From assembly GCF_003605195.1 (NCBI RefSeq), contig NZ_QYOS01000019.1, positions 163,477 to 227,476 of the forward strand: a stretch of DNA of 64,000 nucleotides, read 5' to 3'. A program made the translations under genes and the position numbers. Below, in pieces: positions 32,968 through 41,305 of the stretch. The number at the start of each line of letters is the position of its first letter. The stretch's first letter is position 1. The stretch comes from Aurantiacibacter odishensis. Lineage in GTDB: Bacteria > Pseudomonadota > Alphaproteobacteria > Sphingomonadales > Sphingomonadaceae. The notes under the pieces are model-generated. The model did not search any database. It was not told the DNA's origin and worked only from the letters and a program-made list of their open reading frames with translations.

Positions 32968-33007
32968 CTGTCGCCGAAGTGCCACCAAACTGTGGCCAGC
33001 GTGTAAC
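32968..33007 (+). promoter_or_regulatory. Candidate PHO box (four heptamers at 11-nt period)
   Basis: CTGTCGC, GTGCCAC, CTGTGGC and GTGTAAC are spaced by 4 nt each, starting at 32968. Against the PhoB heptamer CTGTCAC/T they match 6, 5, 5 and 5 of 7 bases. Period and spacing equal those of tandem PHO boxes. It lies 52 bp before the metallophosphoesterase start. A -10 candidate CATAGG follows 10 nt downstream. Confidence 0.5.
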
Positions 33008-33058
33008 ATCCTTGAATCATAGGCTGATAGCCAAACGGGCAGCGACGAGGCGCGCATC

Positions 33059-33970
33059 ATGTTTGGCAACTATCTCGACGGCGAATTCGGCAACGGGGGC
33101 GGCGTATCCGCATTCCCCGATCTGGAGCGGCACAAGCCCGCGACGCCGGAGCGTTCTGCCGAAGGCCGGCGCAAGTACCGCACGATCTGGATCTCCGACA
33201 TCCACCTCGGCACAAAGGGCTGCAATGCGGACCTGCTGGTCGATTTCCTCGACAGCGTCGATTGCGAGACGATGTACCTGGTCGGCGACATCATCGATGG
33301 CTGGCGGCTGAAGAAGAAGTTCTACTGGCCCGACGCGCACAACGACATCGTCTGGCGCATCATGAAGCGGGCCAAGCGGGGCACCAGGGTGGTCTACATT
33401 CCCGGCAACCACGACGAGATGTTCCGCCAGTTCACCGGCCTCAACTTCGGCGGCATCGAGATCAGGCGGGCGGCCTTTCACGATACCGCGGACGGGCGGC
33501 GGCTGATGGTGCTGCACGGCGACGAGTTCGATGCCGTCATGCTGTCGCACCGCTGGCTCGCCTTCGTGGGGGACGCGCTCTACCATTTCATGATGGGTGT
33601 GAACCATTGGGTGAATGCCGTGCGCCGCAGGCTGGACCTGCCCTATTGGTCGCTTTCCAAGATGGCCAAGCACAAGGTGAAGAACGCGGTCGAGTTCATC
33701 GGCAAGTACGAGGAAGTTGTCGCCCGCGCCGCGGGAGAGCGCGGCGTGGATGGCGTCGTCTGCGGCCATATCCACACCGCCGAACACCGCATGTTCACCC
33801 ACGATGGCAAGCGCATCGAATACTGGAACGACGGCGACTGGGTCGAAGGCTGCAACGCACTGGTGGAGCACGCCGACGGACGCATGGAAATTCTCCACTG
33901 GCCCGAGGAAGTCGCCAGGCGCGAAGAGCGCATGCGGCAGGCCGACAGCGCCATTGCCCAAGCGGCGTGA
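33059..33970 (+). CDS. Calcineurin-like metallophosphoesterase, probable PlcP phospholipase (LpxH/COG2908 type)
   Basis: A 303-residue metallophosphoesterase. Metal motifs are intact: ISDIHLG, VGDIIDGW, PGNHDEM, LHGDEFDAV and CGHIHTAEH. Automatic annotation would call it UDP-2,3-diacylglucosamine diphosphatase; the family also includes PlcP, which removes the head group from phospholipids during phosphate starvation. The immediate partner glycosyltransferase (13-bp gap) and the candidate PHO box upstream favour PlcP. The enzyme assignment is inference. No signal peptide is seen, which suits a peripheral cytoplasmic-face enzyme. Confidence 0.7.
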   Translation: MFGNYLDGEFGNGGGVSAFPDLERHKPATPERSAEGRRKYRTIWISDIHLGTKGCNADLLVDFLDSVDCETMYLVGDIIDGWRLKKKFYWPDAHNDIVWRIMKRAKRGTRVVYIPGNHDEMFRQFTGLNFGGIEIRRAAFHDTADGRRLMVLHGDEFDAVMLSHRWLAFVGDALYHFMMGVNHWVNAVRRRLDLPYWSLSKMAKHKVKNAVEFIGKYEEVVARAAGERGVDGVVCGHIHTAEHRMFTHDGKRIEYWNDGDWVEGCNALVEHADGRMEILHWPEEVARREERMRQADSAIAQAA

Positions 33971-33983
33971 TGGGAAAAGTCGC

Positions 33984-35027
33984 ATGAAGATCGCTCTCGT
34001 CACCGATGCCTGGCACCCGCAGGTGAACGGCGTGGTCCGCACGCTGGACACCGTGATCGGCGAACTGCGCCAGCGTGGGCACGAGGTCGACGTGACTTCG
34101 CCTGACCTGTTCCCTTCGATGCCGGCGCCGTCCTACCCGGAGATCCGGCTGGCATTCACCGGGATGCGCGGAGTGGCCACCAGACTGGAGCGGTTCGCGC
34201 CCGACACGATACACATCGCTACCGAGGGGCCGCTGGGCTGGGCTGCAAGGCACTATTGCCTGCGCCGGGACCTGCCATTCACCACCGCCTATCACACCCA
34301 GTTTCCCGACTACGTGGCGCGGCGCACGGGGATGCCCGCGAGTTTGTTCTGGCCGATGATCCGTCGCTTCCACGCGCCCGCCGTGCGCACCATGGTGGCG
34401 ACCGAGACGATCCGTGAAGAGGTCACCGCGCAGGGTATCGGCCCGCTGCATCACTGGAGCCGCGGCGTGGATGTGGAGACGTTCCACCCGGACCATGCAC
34501 CGCCCGATCTGTTCTTCAATCTTCCGCGTCCGATCCAGCTCTATGTCGGCCGCGTGGCGGTAGAGAAGAACATCGAGGCTTTCCTCTCGAACACACACCC
34601 CGGCTCGAAGGTCGTCGTTGGCTGCGGACCGGCGCTGGAAAAGCTGCGGGCACGGTTTCCCGAAGCGCATTTCCTTGGCAAGCAGACCGGCGATGCGCTG
34701 GCCGCCTGTTATGCCGGTGCGGACGTATTTGTCTTTCCCAGCAGGACTGACACCTTCGGCCTCGTGATGATCGAATCGCTCGCTTGCGGGACGCCGGTCG
34801 CTGCCTATCCCGTCCCCGGCCCACTAGACGTCTTGCACCCGGAAAGCGGTGCGATGGCTGAACGGCTGGAGGACGCGATCGCGGGCGCGCTGCGCCTCGA
34901 TCGCCGCCGCTGTCATGCACGGGGCCGCGCCTTCACCTGGTCCGCCAGCGCCGATCAGTTCCTCGCCGGACTTGCCCCGATGACGCAGGAAGTGATGCCC
35001 GAAGAGCTTGCCCGCGCGCCGGCCTGA
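33984..35027 (+). CDS. Glycosyltransferase family 4 protein, probable Agt-type glycolipid synthase
   Basis: A 347-residue GT-B glycosyltransferase beginning KIALVTDAWHPQVNGVVRTL, a pattern of the MgtA/SqdX/Agt group that use diacylglycerol or lipid acceptors. The C-terminal nucleotide-sugar site is TDTFGLVMIESLACGTPV. The true start is ATG 33984; the frame opens 267 nt earlier within the upstream gene. If the pair is PlcP-Agt, diacylglycerol made by the phosphoesterase becomes glyco- or glucuronosyl-diacylglycerol here, replacing phospholipid. A hairpin terminator follows. Confidence 0.75.
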   Translation: MKIALVTDAWHPQVNGVVRTLDTVIGELRQRGHEVDVTSPDLFPSMPAPSYPEIRLAFTGMRGVATRLERFAPDTIHIATEGPLGWAARHYCLRRDLPFTTAYHTQFPDYVARRTGMPASLFWPMIRRFHAPAVRTMVATETIREEVTAQGIGPLHHWSRGVDVETFHPDHAPPDLFFNLPRPIQLYVGRVAVEKNIEAFLSNTHPGSKVVVGCGPALEKLRARFPEAHFLGKQTGDALAACYAGADVFVFPSRTDTFGLVMIESLACGTPVAAYPVPGPLDVLHPESGAMAERLEDAIAGALRLDRRRCHARGRAFTWSASADQFLAGLAPMTQEVMPEELARAPA

Positions 35028-35060
35028 GCGCGACGCCTGACAGGCGGAATCGCCAAAAGC

Positions 35061-35089
35061 TTGCCGATTGTCCGCAACTGTTCTACATC
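35061..35089 (+). promoter_or_regulatory. Weak promoter candidate for trcR
   Basis: TTGCCG and TACATC are separated by exactly 17 nt. The match is moderate. It lies upstream of the hairpin terminator, so transcription from it would have to pass that hairpin. Confidence 0.3.
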
Positions 35090-35102
35090 ATTCGGCGACG
35101 AT

Positions 35103-35134
35103 GGCCGTCCCGCGAGGGGCGGCCCTTTTATTTT
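35103..35134 (+). terminator. Rho-independent terminator between the glycosyltransferase and trcR
   Basis: GGCCGTCCC and GGGGCGGCC form a 9-bp stem with one G-T pair, loop GCGA, and CTTTTATTTT follows. This is the clearest terminator on the plus strand of the window. It ends 19 nt before the trcR start. Confidence 0.85.
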
Positions 35135-35152
35135 CAGTTTTGGAGAACCGCT

Positions 35153-35884
35153 GTGGCTAACCAGCCCACGCCCCTGATGCCTCATGCCACCGCCAGCTGG
35201 CTGGTGGACAACACCGCATTGAGCTTCACCCAGATCGCCGACTTCTGCGGCCTTCACATTCTCGAAGTGCAGGCGATGGCAGACGACCTGGCAGGCGCCA
35301 AGTACACCGGCCGCGATCCCGTACACTCGGGCGAACTGACGCACGAAGAGATCGAGCGCGGCCAGGCTGATCCCAGCTATTCGCTGAAGATGCAGAAGGC
35401 CCCGGTCGACGTCAGCCGCACCAAGGGCCCGCGCTACACGCCGGTGTCCAAGCGGCAGGACAAGCCTGATGGCATCGCCTGGATCATTCGCAATCACCCG
35501 GAGATTTCCGACGCGCAGATCGGCCGCCTGATCGGCACGACTCGCAACACGATCAACGCGATTCGCGAGCGCAGCCACTGGAACATTGCCAACATCCAGC
35601 CCAAGGACCCGGTAACGTTGGGACTGTGTTCGCAGCGCGAACTCGACGCCGCGGTCGCCAAGGCGGCCAAGCGCGTCGCTGCCGCCGAACCGGCTGCCGA
35701 AGGTGAGGAAGCGGTCGAAACCGCCGCGCCCACCGCTCCGCGTGACGACAAACAGGAACTGATCGCCGAGCTGCGCCGCGAGCGTGAGGAAGCGGCCAAG
35801 GCTGCGGCCGAAGCAGCGCAGGAAGCCGAAGCCGAAGCATGGCTGACGGCCAAGCGCGCGGCAGAGGAACAGGGCGAAGGCTGA
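35153..35884 (+). CDS. trcR: Cell cycle transcriptional regulator TrcR (DUF1013)
   Basis: A 243-residue alphaproteobacterial regulator. It starts with GTG at 35153 after TGGAG. The conserved core includes LPxATAxWLVDNTALSF-like HATASWLVDNTALSFTQIAD (near 11-30), KRQDKPDGIAWIIRNHPE and an HTH-like QIGRLIGTTRNTINAIR. The C-terminal third is an Ala/Glu-rich coiled coil (ELIAELRREREEAAKAAAE). In Caulobacter the homologue is linked to CtrA-controlled cell cycle genes; its role here is by family. Confidence 0.88.
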   Translation: MANQPTPLMPHATASWLVDNTALSFTQIADFCGLHILEVQAMADDLAGAKYTGRDPVHSGELTHEEIERGQADPSYSLKMQKAPVDVSRTKGPRYTPVSKRQDKPDGIAWIIRNHPEISDAQIGRLIGTTRNTINAIRERSHWNIANIQPKDPVTLGLCSQRELDAAVAKAAKRVAAAEPAAEGEEAVETAAPTAPRDDKQELIAELRREREEAAKAAAEAAQEAEAEAWLTAKRAAEEQGEG

Positions 35885-35914
35885 TCCCCGCCCGTTTCGG
35901 ACGGCTGAACGAGC

Positions 35915-35939
35915 TGGGGCGGCCCATCGGACCGCCCCA
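35915..35939. terminator. Symmetric hairpin between convergent trcR and bactofilin genes
   Basis: TGGGGCGG and CCGCCCCA form a perfect 8-bp stem with a 9-nt loop in the 80-bp convergent spacer. There is no T-tract on either side, so it may act as a bidirectional pause or RNA-end stabiliser rather than an intrinsic terminator. Confidence 0.45.
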
Positions 35940-35964
35940 CCCCCTCCACAAACTGTAAGCTGTA

Positions 35965-36426
35965 TCAGCCCGCCAGCGTCAGGCCGGGCTGCTTGCCTTC
36001 ACCCTGCGCGCCTTCGGCGGCGGGCTTCTGCTGATTGTTGCCTTTGGCGCGCAGCGGCGCGAAACGACCATCGACAGATGCGCCCTGTTCGATCGTCAGC
36101 GTGTCATAGCTGACATCGCCTTCGATCTGAGCGCTCTTCAGCACCACCAGGTTGCGCACTTCGATGGTGCCCTTGATCTCACCAGAAAGGCGGGCGCTCT
36201 CGGCCTTGATCTCGCCTTCGATGCGACTGGATTCGCCCTGCACCAGGCTGGCGCAGGCGAGGTTGCCGACGATCTTGCCGTCGACGTGAAGGTCGACCGA
36301 TGCCTCGATATCGCCGCGAATGGTGACATCGGGGCCGATTACGGAAAAGGTGCCGCCGGGATTAGCCATCGACTTTGCTTTCGTCGGAATCTGGGGCGAA
36401 CTCGGCTCGGACTTGCTCGAGAACAT
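35965..36426 (-). CDS. Bactofilin (polymer-forming cytoskeletal protein)
   Basis: A 153-residue protein whose centre (about 28-125) is a right-handed beta-helix: SVIGPDVTIRGDIEASVDLHVDGKI-type repeats continue through GEIKGTIEVRNLVVLK. The ends are short and disordered, as usual. Bactofilins self-assemble into filaments on membranes and position wall enzymes. The gene begins 65 nt inside the M23 peptidase gene; ATG 36426 is favoured over ATG 36369 because GGAG lies upstream. Coupling to an M23 enzyme fits the BacA-LmdC style pairing. Confidence 0.92.
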   Translation of the reverse strand: MFSSKSEPSSPQIPTKAKSMANPGGTFSVIGPDVTIRGDIEASVDLHVDGKIVGNLACASLVQGESSRIEGEIKAESARLSGEIKGTIEVRNLVVLKSAQIEGDVSYDTLTIEQGASVDGRFAPLRAKGNNQQKPAAEGAQGEGKQPGLTLAG

Positions 36427-37582
36427 GGGGGGCTGTCTCCAGGAACGGACGCGGGTTCACCGCGCGGTTGTTGATGCGTACTTCGAAGTGCAGGTGCGGG
36501 CCGGTGGAACGGCCGGTGCTGCCGATGGCGCCGATCACGTCGCCGGCATCTACCGTGGCACCCACCTGCGCGTTGAAGCGCGACATGTGAGCGTAGCGGG
36601 TGACGAGGCCGGCGCCGTGGTCGATCTCCACCACCTTGCCGTAGCCGCCCTTGGTGCCGACGAATGTCACGCGGCCATCGGCGGCGGCATGGATGGGCGA
36701 ACCCATCGGGGCACGGAAATCGAGGCCAGAATGCATTGCGGCCGTGCCGCGGAACGGGTCACGGCGATAGCCGAAGCCCGAGGAAATCGAATTGAGATCG
36801 GCAGGCATGACCTGCGGGATCTGGTCCAGGCCGCGCTCCAGCGCGCTCATCCGGGCAAGGCTGAGGCCAAGGCGCTCGAAACGCGGGTCTAGCGAACCGT
36901 CGCTCTCCGATGCGAGGCTTTCCAGCGGACCACCCATTGCGGTGTCGTTCGCCCGCTCCACAGCGCGCGGATCGAGACCGAGCTGGCGGATCGCTTCTTC
37001 GGCGCGCTCGGCGCGGCGGTCCGCGTAGCGGGTCAGCCGCTCGGTGAAAGCAAGCTGGCGCGCTTCCATGCGCGCAAGGCCTTCCGCTTCGGGGAAGACG
37101 TTGCGGATCATGCTGATGAGTTCTTCGCTTTCGGCGGCGGAGTCGCTGACCGTGTCAACACCTTCGGCCAGAACGTCTTCGGGAAGCATCTCGACAATGC
37201 CGTCGAGCAATTGCTGCCGCGCCTCGAGGTCGGCGACCGTGGCGGCGATATCGTCGGAATAGGCGGAGAAACGATCTTCGGCGGTGGCCACCTGCGCTTC
37301 GCGTTCCAGCAGCGATGCGCGCTCCGTACTGGCCTGCCACTGGCTGACGGCCATCACGCCCATCGAGACAGCCCAGCCCAAGGTCACCGCGGCAACGGTG
37401 CCAGCCGCCGCCATCTGCATTTTCGTTGTGATGGTAAGAAAGCGCACCTGGCCTTGCGAGCGCATGAAGAACTCTCGCTCCGGAAACCATGTGCGCAGGC
37501 GGTCTAGAATTCCGCCCGTCGATTGCTGTGCCAAAACGACCCCGTCCGTCCGCTTGTTTTGTGTGTCATCAGGGATACCCAT
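36362..37582 (-). CDS. M23 family metallopeptidase, bactofilin-associated
   Basis: A 406-residue membrane-anchored protein: basic cytoplasmic N-terminus, one transmembrane helix (about 57-80), a periplasmic coiled coil (80-190), and a LytM domain with H284 and D288 (HSGLDF) and HLH at 362-364. All metal and catalytic residues are visible, so it is likely an active endopeptidase. It overlaps the bactofilin gene by 65 nt, which signals linked expression. LmdC-type enzymes use the N-terminal tail to contact bactofilin. Confidence 0.9.
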   Translation of the reverse strand: MGIPDDTQNKRTDGVVLAQQSTGGILDRLRTWFPEREFFMRSQGQVRFLTITTKMQMAAAGTVAAVTLGWAVSMGVMAVSQWQASTERASLLEREAQVATAEDRFSAYSDDIAATVADLEARQQLLDGIVEMLPEDVLAEGVDTVSDSAAESEELISMIRNVFPEAEGLARMEARQLAFTERLTRYADRRAERAEEAIRQLGLDPRAVERANDTAMGGPLESLASESDGSLDPRFERLGLSLARMSALERGLDQIPQVMPADLNSISSGFGYRRDPFRGTAAMHSGLDFRAPMGSPIHAAADGRVTFVGTKGGYGKVVEIDHGAGLVTRYAHMSRFNAQVGATVDAGDVIGAIGSTGRSTGPHLHFEVRINNRAVNPRPFLETAPHVLEQVRAEFAPDSDESKVDG

Positions 37583-37775
37583 CAGTCGCGCGAGGCCAAG
37601 CCAGAACGTTAACCTATGGGGCGAGTTGAACCTATCGCGGGGTGAAACGTTACATACTTGAGAAAAAATTGTGCCGCGCCGGGAACTATTCGGCTGATCG
37701 GGCTTTGCGAGGCGCTCCTACCCCGTCCCGCGATTCGCCCTGACAGGCACGCCCACTCATGTTAGAAGGCGACAC

Positions 37776-39050
37776 ATGACTACAGACACCCTGGAAAAGA
37801 CCGACTACACCCAACTCATTGAAGACCTTGCGAAAAGGGGTCGAGCCGCGCAGCGCAAGCTGGCCCGCGCCAGCGATGCGGAGAAGGCTGCCGGCCTGCG
37901 CGCCGCCGCCCAGGCCATCCGCGCCGATTCGGCCAGCATTCTCGAAGCCAACGCGAAAGACATGGCCGCAGGCGAGGAGCGCGGCCTTACCGGCGCCATG
38001 CTCGACCGGCTGAAGCTGGATGAAGAGCGGCTGGAAGCCATCGCCGGGGCCATCGAAAACGTTGCCAAGCTGCCCGATCCGGTTGGCGAAGTGATCGACA
38101 ACCGCAGTTCGCCCTCCGGCTTCGGGCTGGAGCGCGTGCGCATTCCCATCGGCCTGATCGGCATCATTTACGAAAGCCGTCCAAACGTGACTGCTGATGC
38201 CGCAGCTCTGTGCCTGCGTTCCGGCAATGCGGCGCTGCTGCGCGGCGGGAGCGAGGCTATCCATTCCAACCGCGCGCTGCACGCCGCCTTTGCCAAGGGG
38301 CTGGAAGAAGCGGGCCTGCCTGCCGATGCCATCCAGCTGATGCCGACGCAGGACCGCGAAGCCGTGGGCGCGATGTTGAAGGCCGCGGGCCTTGTCGACA
38401 TGATTGTGCCGCGCGGAGGCAAGGGCCTGGTGGCCCGCGTGCAGGAAGACGCCCGCGTGCCCGTGCTCGCCCACCTCGACGGCATCTGCCACACATATAT
38501 CCACGCCGATGCCAACCCCGACATGGCCCGCGAGATCGCGGTGAATGCGAAGATGCGCCGCACCGGGATTTGCGGCGCGATGGAAACACTGCTCATCGAT
38601 TCCAGCTTCGGCGAGGGCGACAAGGTGCTGGCGGCAATCGCCGATGCAGGCTGTGAACTGCGCGGAGACGAACGGGCGCAAAAGCTCGATTCCCGCGTTA
38701 AGCCGGCAACGGCGGAGGATTGGGACACCGAGTACCTCGATGCCATCCTCTCGGTAGCCGTGGTCGATGACATCGACGGAGCGATGGAACACATCGCCGC
38801 GCATTCCTCCGGCCACACCGAAGCAATCATCACCGACGACGACAAGGCGGCCGAGCGCTTCCTCGCCGAGGTCGACAGCGCCATCGTGATGCACAACGCC
38901 TCCACCCAGTTCGCCGACGGCGGCGAGTTCGGGCTTGGGGCGGAAATCGGCATTGCGACCGGTCGCCTGCACGCACGTGGCCCGGTGGCGCTGGAAGGCC
39001 TCACCACCTACAAGTGGCAGGTGAAGGGCAAGGGGCAGGCTCGACCGTAA
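37776..39050 (+). CDS. proA: Glutamate-5-semialdehyde dehydrogenase (gamma-glutamyl phosphate reductase)
   Basis: Second enzyme of proline synthesis, reducing gamma-glutamyl phosphate with NADPH. The 424-residue protein has the usual length; the conserved catalytic Cys lies in MRRTGICGAMETLL and the NADPH loop in VPRGGKGLV. It begins 15 nt after AAGG. proB is not in the window. It starts the conserved proA-nadD-rsfS-rlmH string, here interrupted by an aldo/keto reductase. Confidence 0.96.
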   Translation: MTTDTLEKTDYTQLIEDLAKRGRAAQRKLARASDAEKAAGLRAAAQAIRADSASILEANAKDMAAGEERGLTGAMLDRLKLDEERLEAIAGAIENVAKLPDPVGEVIDNRSSPSGFGLERVRIPIGLIGIIYESRPNVTADAAALCLRSGNAALLRGGSEAIHSNRALHAAFAKGLEEAGLPADAIQLMPTQDREAVGAMLKAAGLVDMIVPRGGKGLVARVQEDARVPVLAHLDGICHTYIHADANPDMAREIAVNAKMRRTGICGAMETLLIDSSFGEGDKVLAAIADAGCELRGDERAQKLDSRVKPATAEDWDTEYLDAILSVAVVDDIDGAMEHIAAHSSGHTEAIITDDDKAAERFLAEVDSAIVMHNASTQFADGGEFGLGAEIGIATGRLHARGPVALEGLTTYKWQVKGKGQARP

Positions 39051-39075
39051 CCTTAGCCCGAGGGGAGGGGCAGGC

Positions 39076-40125
39076 ATGCGCTACAACAGGCTCGGCAATT
39101 CCGGCCTCGTCGTTTCCGAACTGTGCCTTGGCACGATGACGTTCGGCACTGCCCCTTCCGGCATATTTCAGCACGACCTCGACCAAGAGGGCTCCACCAC
39201 GCTGGTGAAGCAGGCGCTCGATTCTGGCGTCAATTTCATGGACACGGCAAATCTCTATTCGGCGGGCCAGAGCGAGGAATACCTCGGCCAGGCGCTGCGC
39301 GATACGGGCGTGGCGCGAGATCAGGTAGTGATCGCCACCAAGGGCATGGGCCCGATGGGCGAGGGGCCGAACGACAGCGGCAATTCGCGCTATCACCTGC
39401 TGAACCAGATCGATGCCAGCCTCGACCGGCTCGGCCTCGATCACGTCGATCTTTACCAGATTCACGGCTGGGATCCGAACGCGCCAATGGAAGAAGGCCT
39501 GCGCGCGATGGAGGACATTGTGCGTTCGGGACGCGCGCGATATATCGGCGTGTCCAACTGGGCCGCCTGGCAGATCGCCAAGGCGCTGGGCATTGCCGAA
39601 CGGCGCGGATGGGACAAGTTCGTCTCCAACCAGGCGCTCTATGCGGTGACGGGGCGCGAACTCGAACGCGAGCTGGTGCCGATGATGCTGTCGGAAGGAC
39701 TGGGCCTGATGGTCTGGAGCCCGCTGCTGGGCGGCCTCCTTTCCGGCAAGTACCAGTTCGAGGACGGCGACATCAGCGGCGAGGGCCGCCGAGCCAAGCT
39801 GGATTTTCCGAGGGCGGACAAGCATCTGGCTGCAAGGGCGGTGGAGGCCATGCGCCCCATGGCCGAGCGGCACGGCGTCACGGTGCCTGCCATCGCGCTT
39901 GCCTGGCTGCTCCATCAGCCCGTAACCTCTTCGGTTATCGTAGGGGCCAAGCGGGAGGAGCAATTGGCACAAAACCTTGCCGCGACCGACGTGGAGCTTT
40001 CGTTGGAAGAGCTGGCCACGCTGAGCGAGATCGGCGCGCGTGAGGACGAATACCCGGCATGGGCGATCAAGTCGCAGGACCGGCGACACGGCTTCCGCAT
40101 TTCCCCCCGACGCAAGCCGGACTGA
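39076..40125 (+). CDS. Aldo/keto reductase
   Basis: A 349-residue NADPH-dependent oxidoreductase with TIM-barrel motifs: MDTANLYSAGQSEEYLG carries the catalytic Asp and Tyr, VDLYQIHGWD the active-site His, and the C-terminal IVGAKREEQLAQNL the cofactor-binding part. The substrate cannot be predicted. GGAGGGG precedes the ATG at 39076. Its stop shares a base with the nadD start, placing it in the proA-nadD transcript. Confidence 0.9.
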   Translation: MRYNRLGNSGLVVSELCLGTMTFGTAPSGIFQHDLDQEGSTTLVKQALDSGVNFMDTANLYSAGQSEEYLGQALRDTGVARDQVVIATKGMGPMGEGPNDSGNSRYHLLNQIDASLDRLGLDHVDLYQIHGWDPNAPMEEGLRAMEDIVRSGRARYIGVSNWAAWQIAKALGIAERRGWDKFVSNQALYAVTGRELERELVPMMLSEGLGLMVWSPLLGGLLSGKYQFEDGDISGEGRRAKLDFPRADKHLAARAVEAMRPMAERHGVTVPAIALAWLLHQPVTSSVIVGAKREEQLAQNLAATDVELSLEELATLSEIGAREDEYPAWAIKSQDRRHGFRISPRRKPD

Positions 40126-40784
40126 TGAGAGGCCCCGTTACCGGGCTGCTGGGTGGCAGCTTCAATCCGGCCCACGCGGGCCATCGCCGGATCACCCTGT
40201 TCGCCATGGCCGCGCTGGGCCTGGACGAGGTGTGGTGGATGGTCTCTCCTGGCAACCCGCTCAAACCCAGGAAGGGAATGGCCCCGCTCGCCGCCCGTGT
40301 CCGTTCTGCCAAGGCCGCCAGCAGGCGCGCCCCGATCAAGGTGACAGCCATCGAACGCGAACTGGGCACCCGCTATACCGTCGACACCCTGCGCGCGCTC
40401 AAGCGTCGCTATCCGCGCCGCCGTTTCGTGTGGCTGATGGGCAGCGACAACCTCGCGCAGTTTCACAATTGGCGGAATTGGCGGCAGATCGCGCGGGAAA
40501 TGCCCATTGCCGTGATCGCGCGTCCGGGGTATGACGATGCTGCTCTTGCGAGCCCCGCAAGAGCCTGGCTGCGCGATTACCGGTTATCCGCAGCCGGACT
40601 ACGCAACCGGGGCGAATGGAGCGCACCCGCGCTGATAGAGCTGCGTTTCGATCCCGATCCGCGTTCGGCCACACAGATACGCCGGGCGGATCCTCACTGG
40701 GCGGAAGACCACGCCGGTCCGCCGCCAAGGGACGAAGTGACGCATTCCCTCATCCATGAAAGTCACAAGGGGGCGGACGCGTGA
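40125..40784 (+). CDS. nadD: Nicotinate-nucleotide adenylyltransferase
   Basis: Makes deamido-NAD from NaMN and ATP. From ATG 40125 the product has 219 residues and begins RGPVTGLLGGSFNPAHAGH, with the HxGH nucleotidyltransferase motif HAGH; a later marker is LMGSDNLAQFHNW. The frame opens 66 nt earlier inside the aldo/keto reductase gene, but the chosen start places the first beta strand normally and overlaps the upstream stop. rsfS follows, as in many alphaproteobacteria. Confidence 0.93.
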   Translation: MRGPVTGLLGGSFNPAHAGHRRITLFAMAALGLDEVWWMVSPGNPLKPRKGMAPLAARVRSAKAASRRAPIKVTAIERELGTRYTVDTLRALKRRYPRRRFVWLMGSDNLAQFHNWRNWRQIAREMPIAVIARPGYDDAALASPARAWLRDYRLSAAGLRNRGEWSAPALIELRFDPDPRSATQIRRADPHWAEDHAGPPPRDEVTHSLIHESHKGADA

Positions 40785-40921
40785 GGCGTGCAGCCCTTTA
40801 CGCTTTTGTCCTTCACCCCATATACGGAGCATGACCTTTCGCGATGAGCCAAGCCAACACAGGAACGCCGCTGCGTTCCGCCGACACGGGCAACCGCCGC
40901 GCAACTGCAACCATCCTTTCC

Positions 40922-41305
40922 ATGCCTGATCTAGAAACAACCATTCACGCCGAACCCGGCACGCTCCACGCACTGATCCTCGAACAGCTCGATGACGACC
41001 AGGCGCAGGACATCGTCTCCATCCCGCTCGAAGGCAAAAGCTCGATCGCCGATCACATGGTCGTCGCCTCGGGCCGCTCGACCCGGCAGGTCGCCGCCAT
41101 GGCGATGAAGCTGGCCGAGAAGCTCAAGCAGTCGGGCGAGCAGAGCCCGCGCATTGAGGGTCTTCCCGCTGCCGACTGGGTGCTGATCGATGCGGGCGAC
41201 GTCGTCGTCCACCTGTTCCGCCCCGAAGTGCGCAGCTTCTACAACCTGGAGAGGATGTGGGGCTTCGGCGAGGACGGGCAGACGCGGCAGATGGGCAGCG
41301 CCTGA
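40922..41305 (+). CDS. rsfS: Ribosome silencing factor RsfS
   Basis: Binds uL14 on the 50S subunit and blocks subunit joining in starved cells. The core is seen as LDDDQAQDIVSIPLEGKSS, ADHMVVASGRSTRQV, GLPAADWVLIDAGDVVVHLF and RSFYNLERMW. From ATG 40922 it is 127 residues, the normal size; an in-frame ATG at 40844 would add a low-complexity 26-residue tail. Neither start has a good ribosome site, so the start is uncertain. Confidence 0.9.
   Translation: MPDLETTIHAEPGTLHALILEQLDDDQAQDIVSIPLEGKSSIADHMVVASGRSTRQVAAMAMKLAEKLKQSGEQSPRIEGLPAADWVLIDAGDVVVHLFRPEVRSFYNLERMWGFGEDGQTRQMGSA

Noticed and set aside
37686..39077. 463-codon minus-strand frame opposite proA
   Set aside because: ProA on the plus strand is complete and unmistakable; the minus frame is a shadow.
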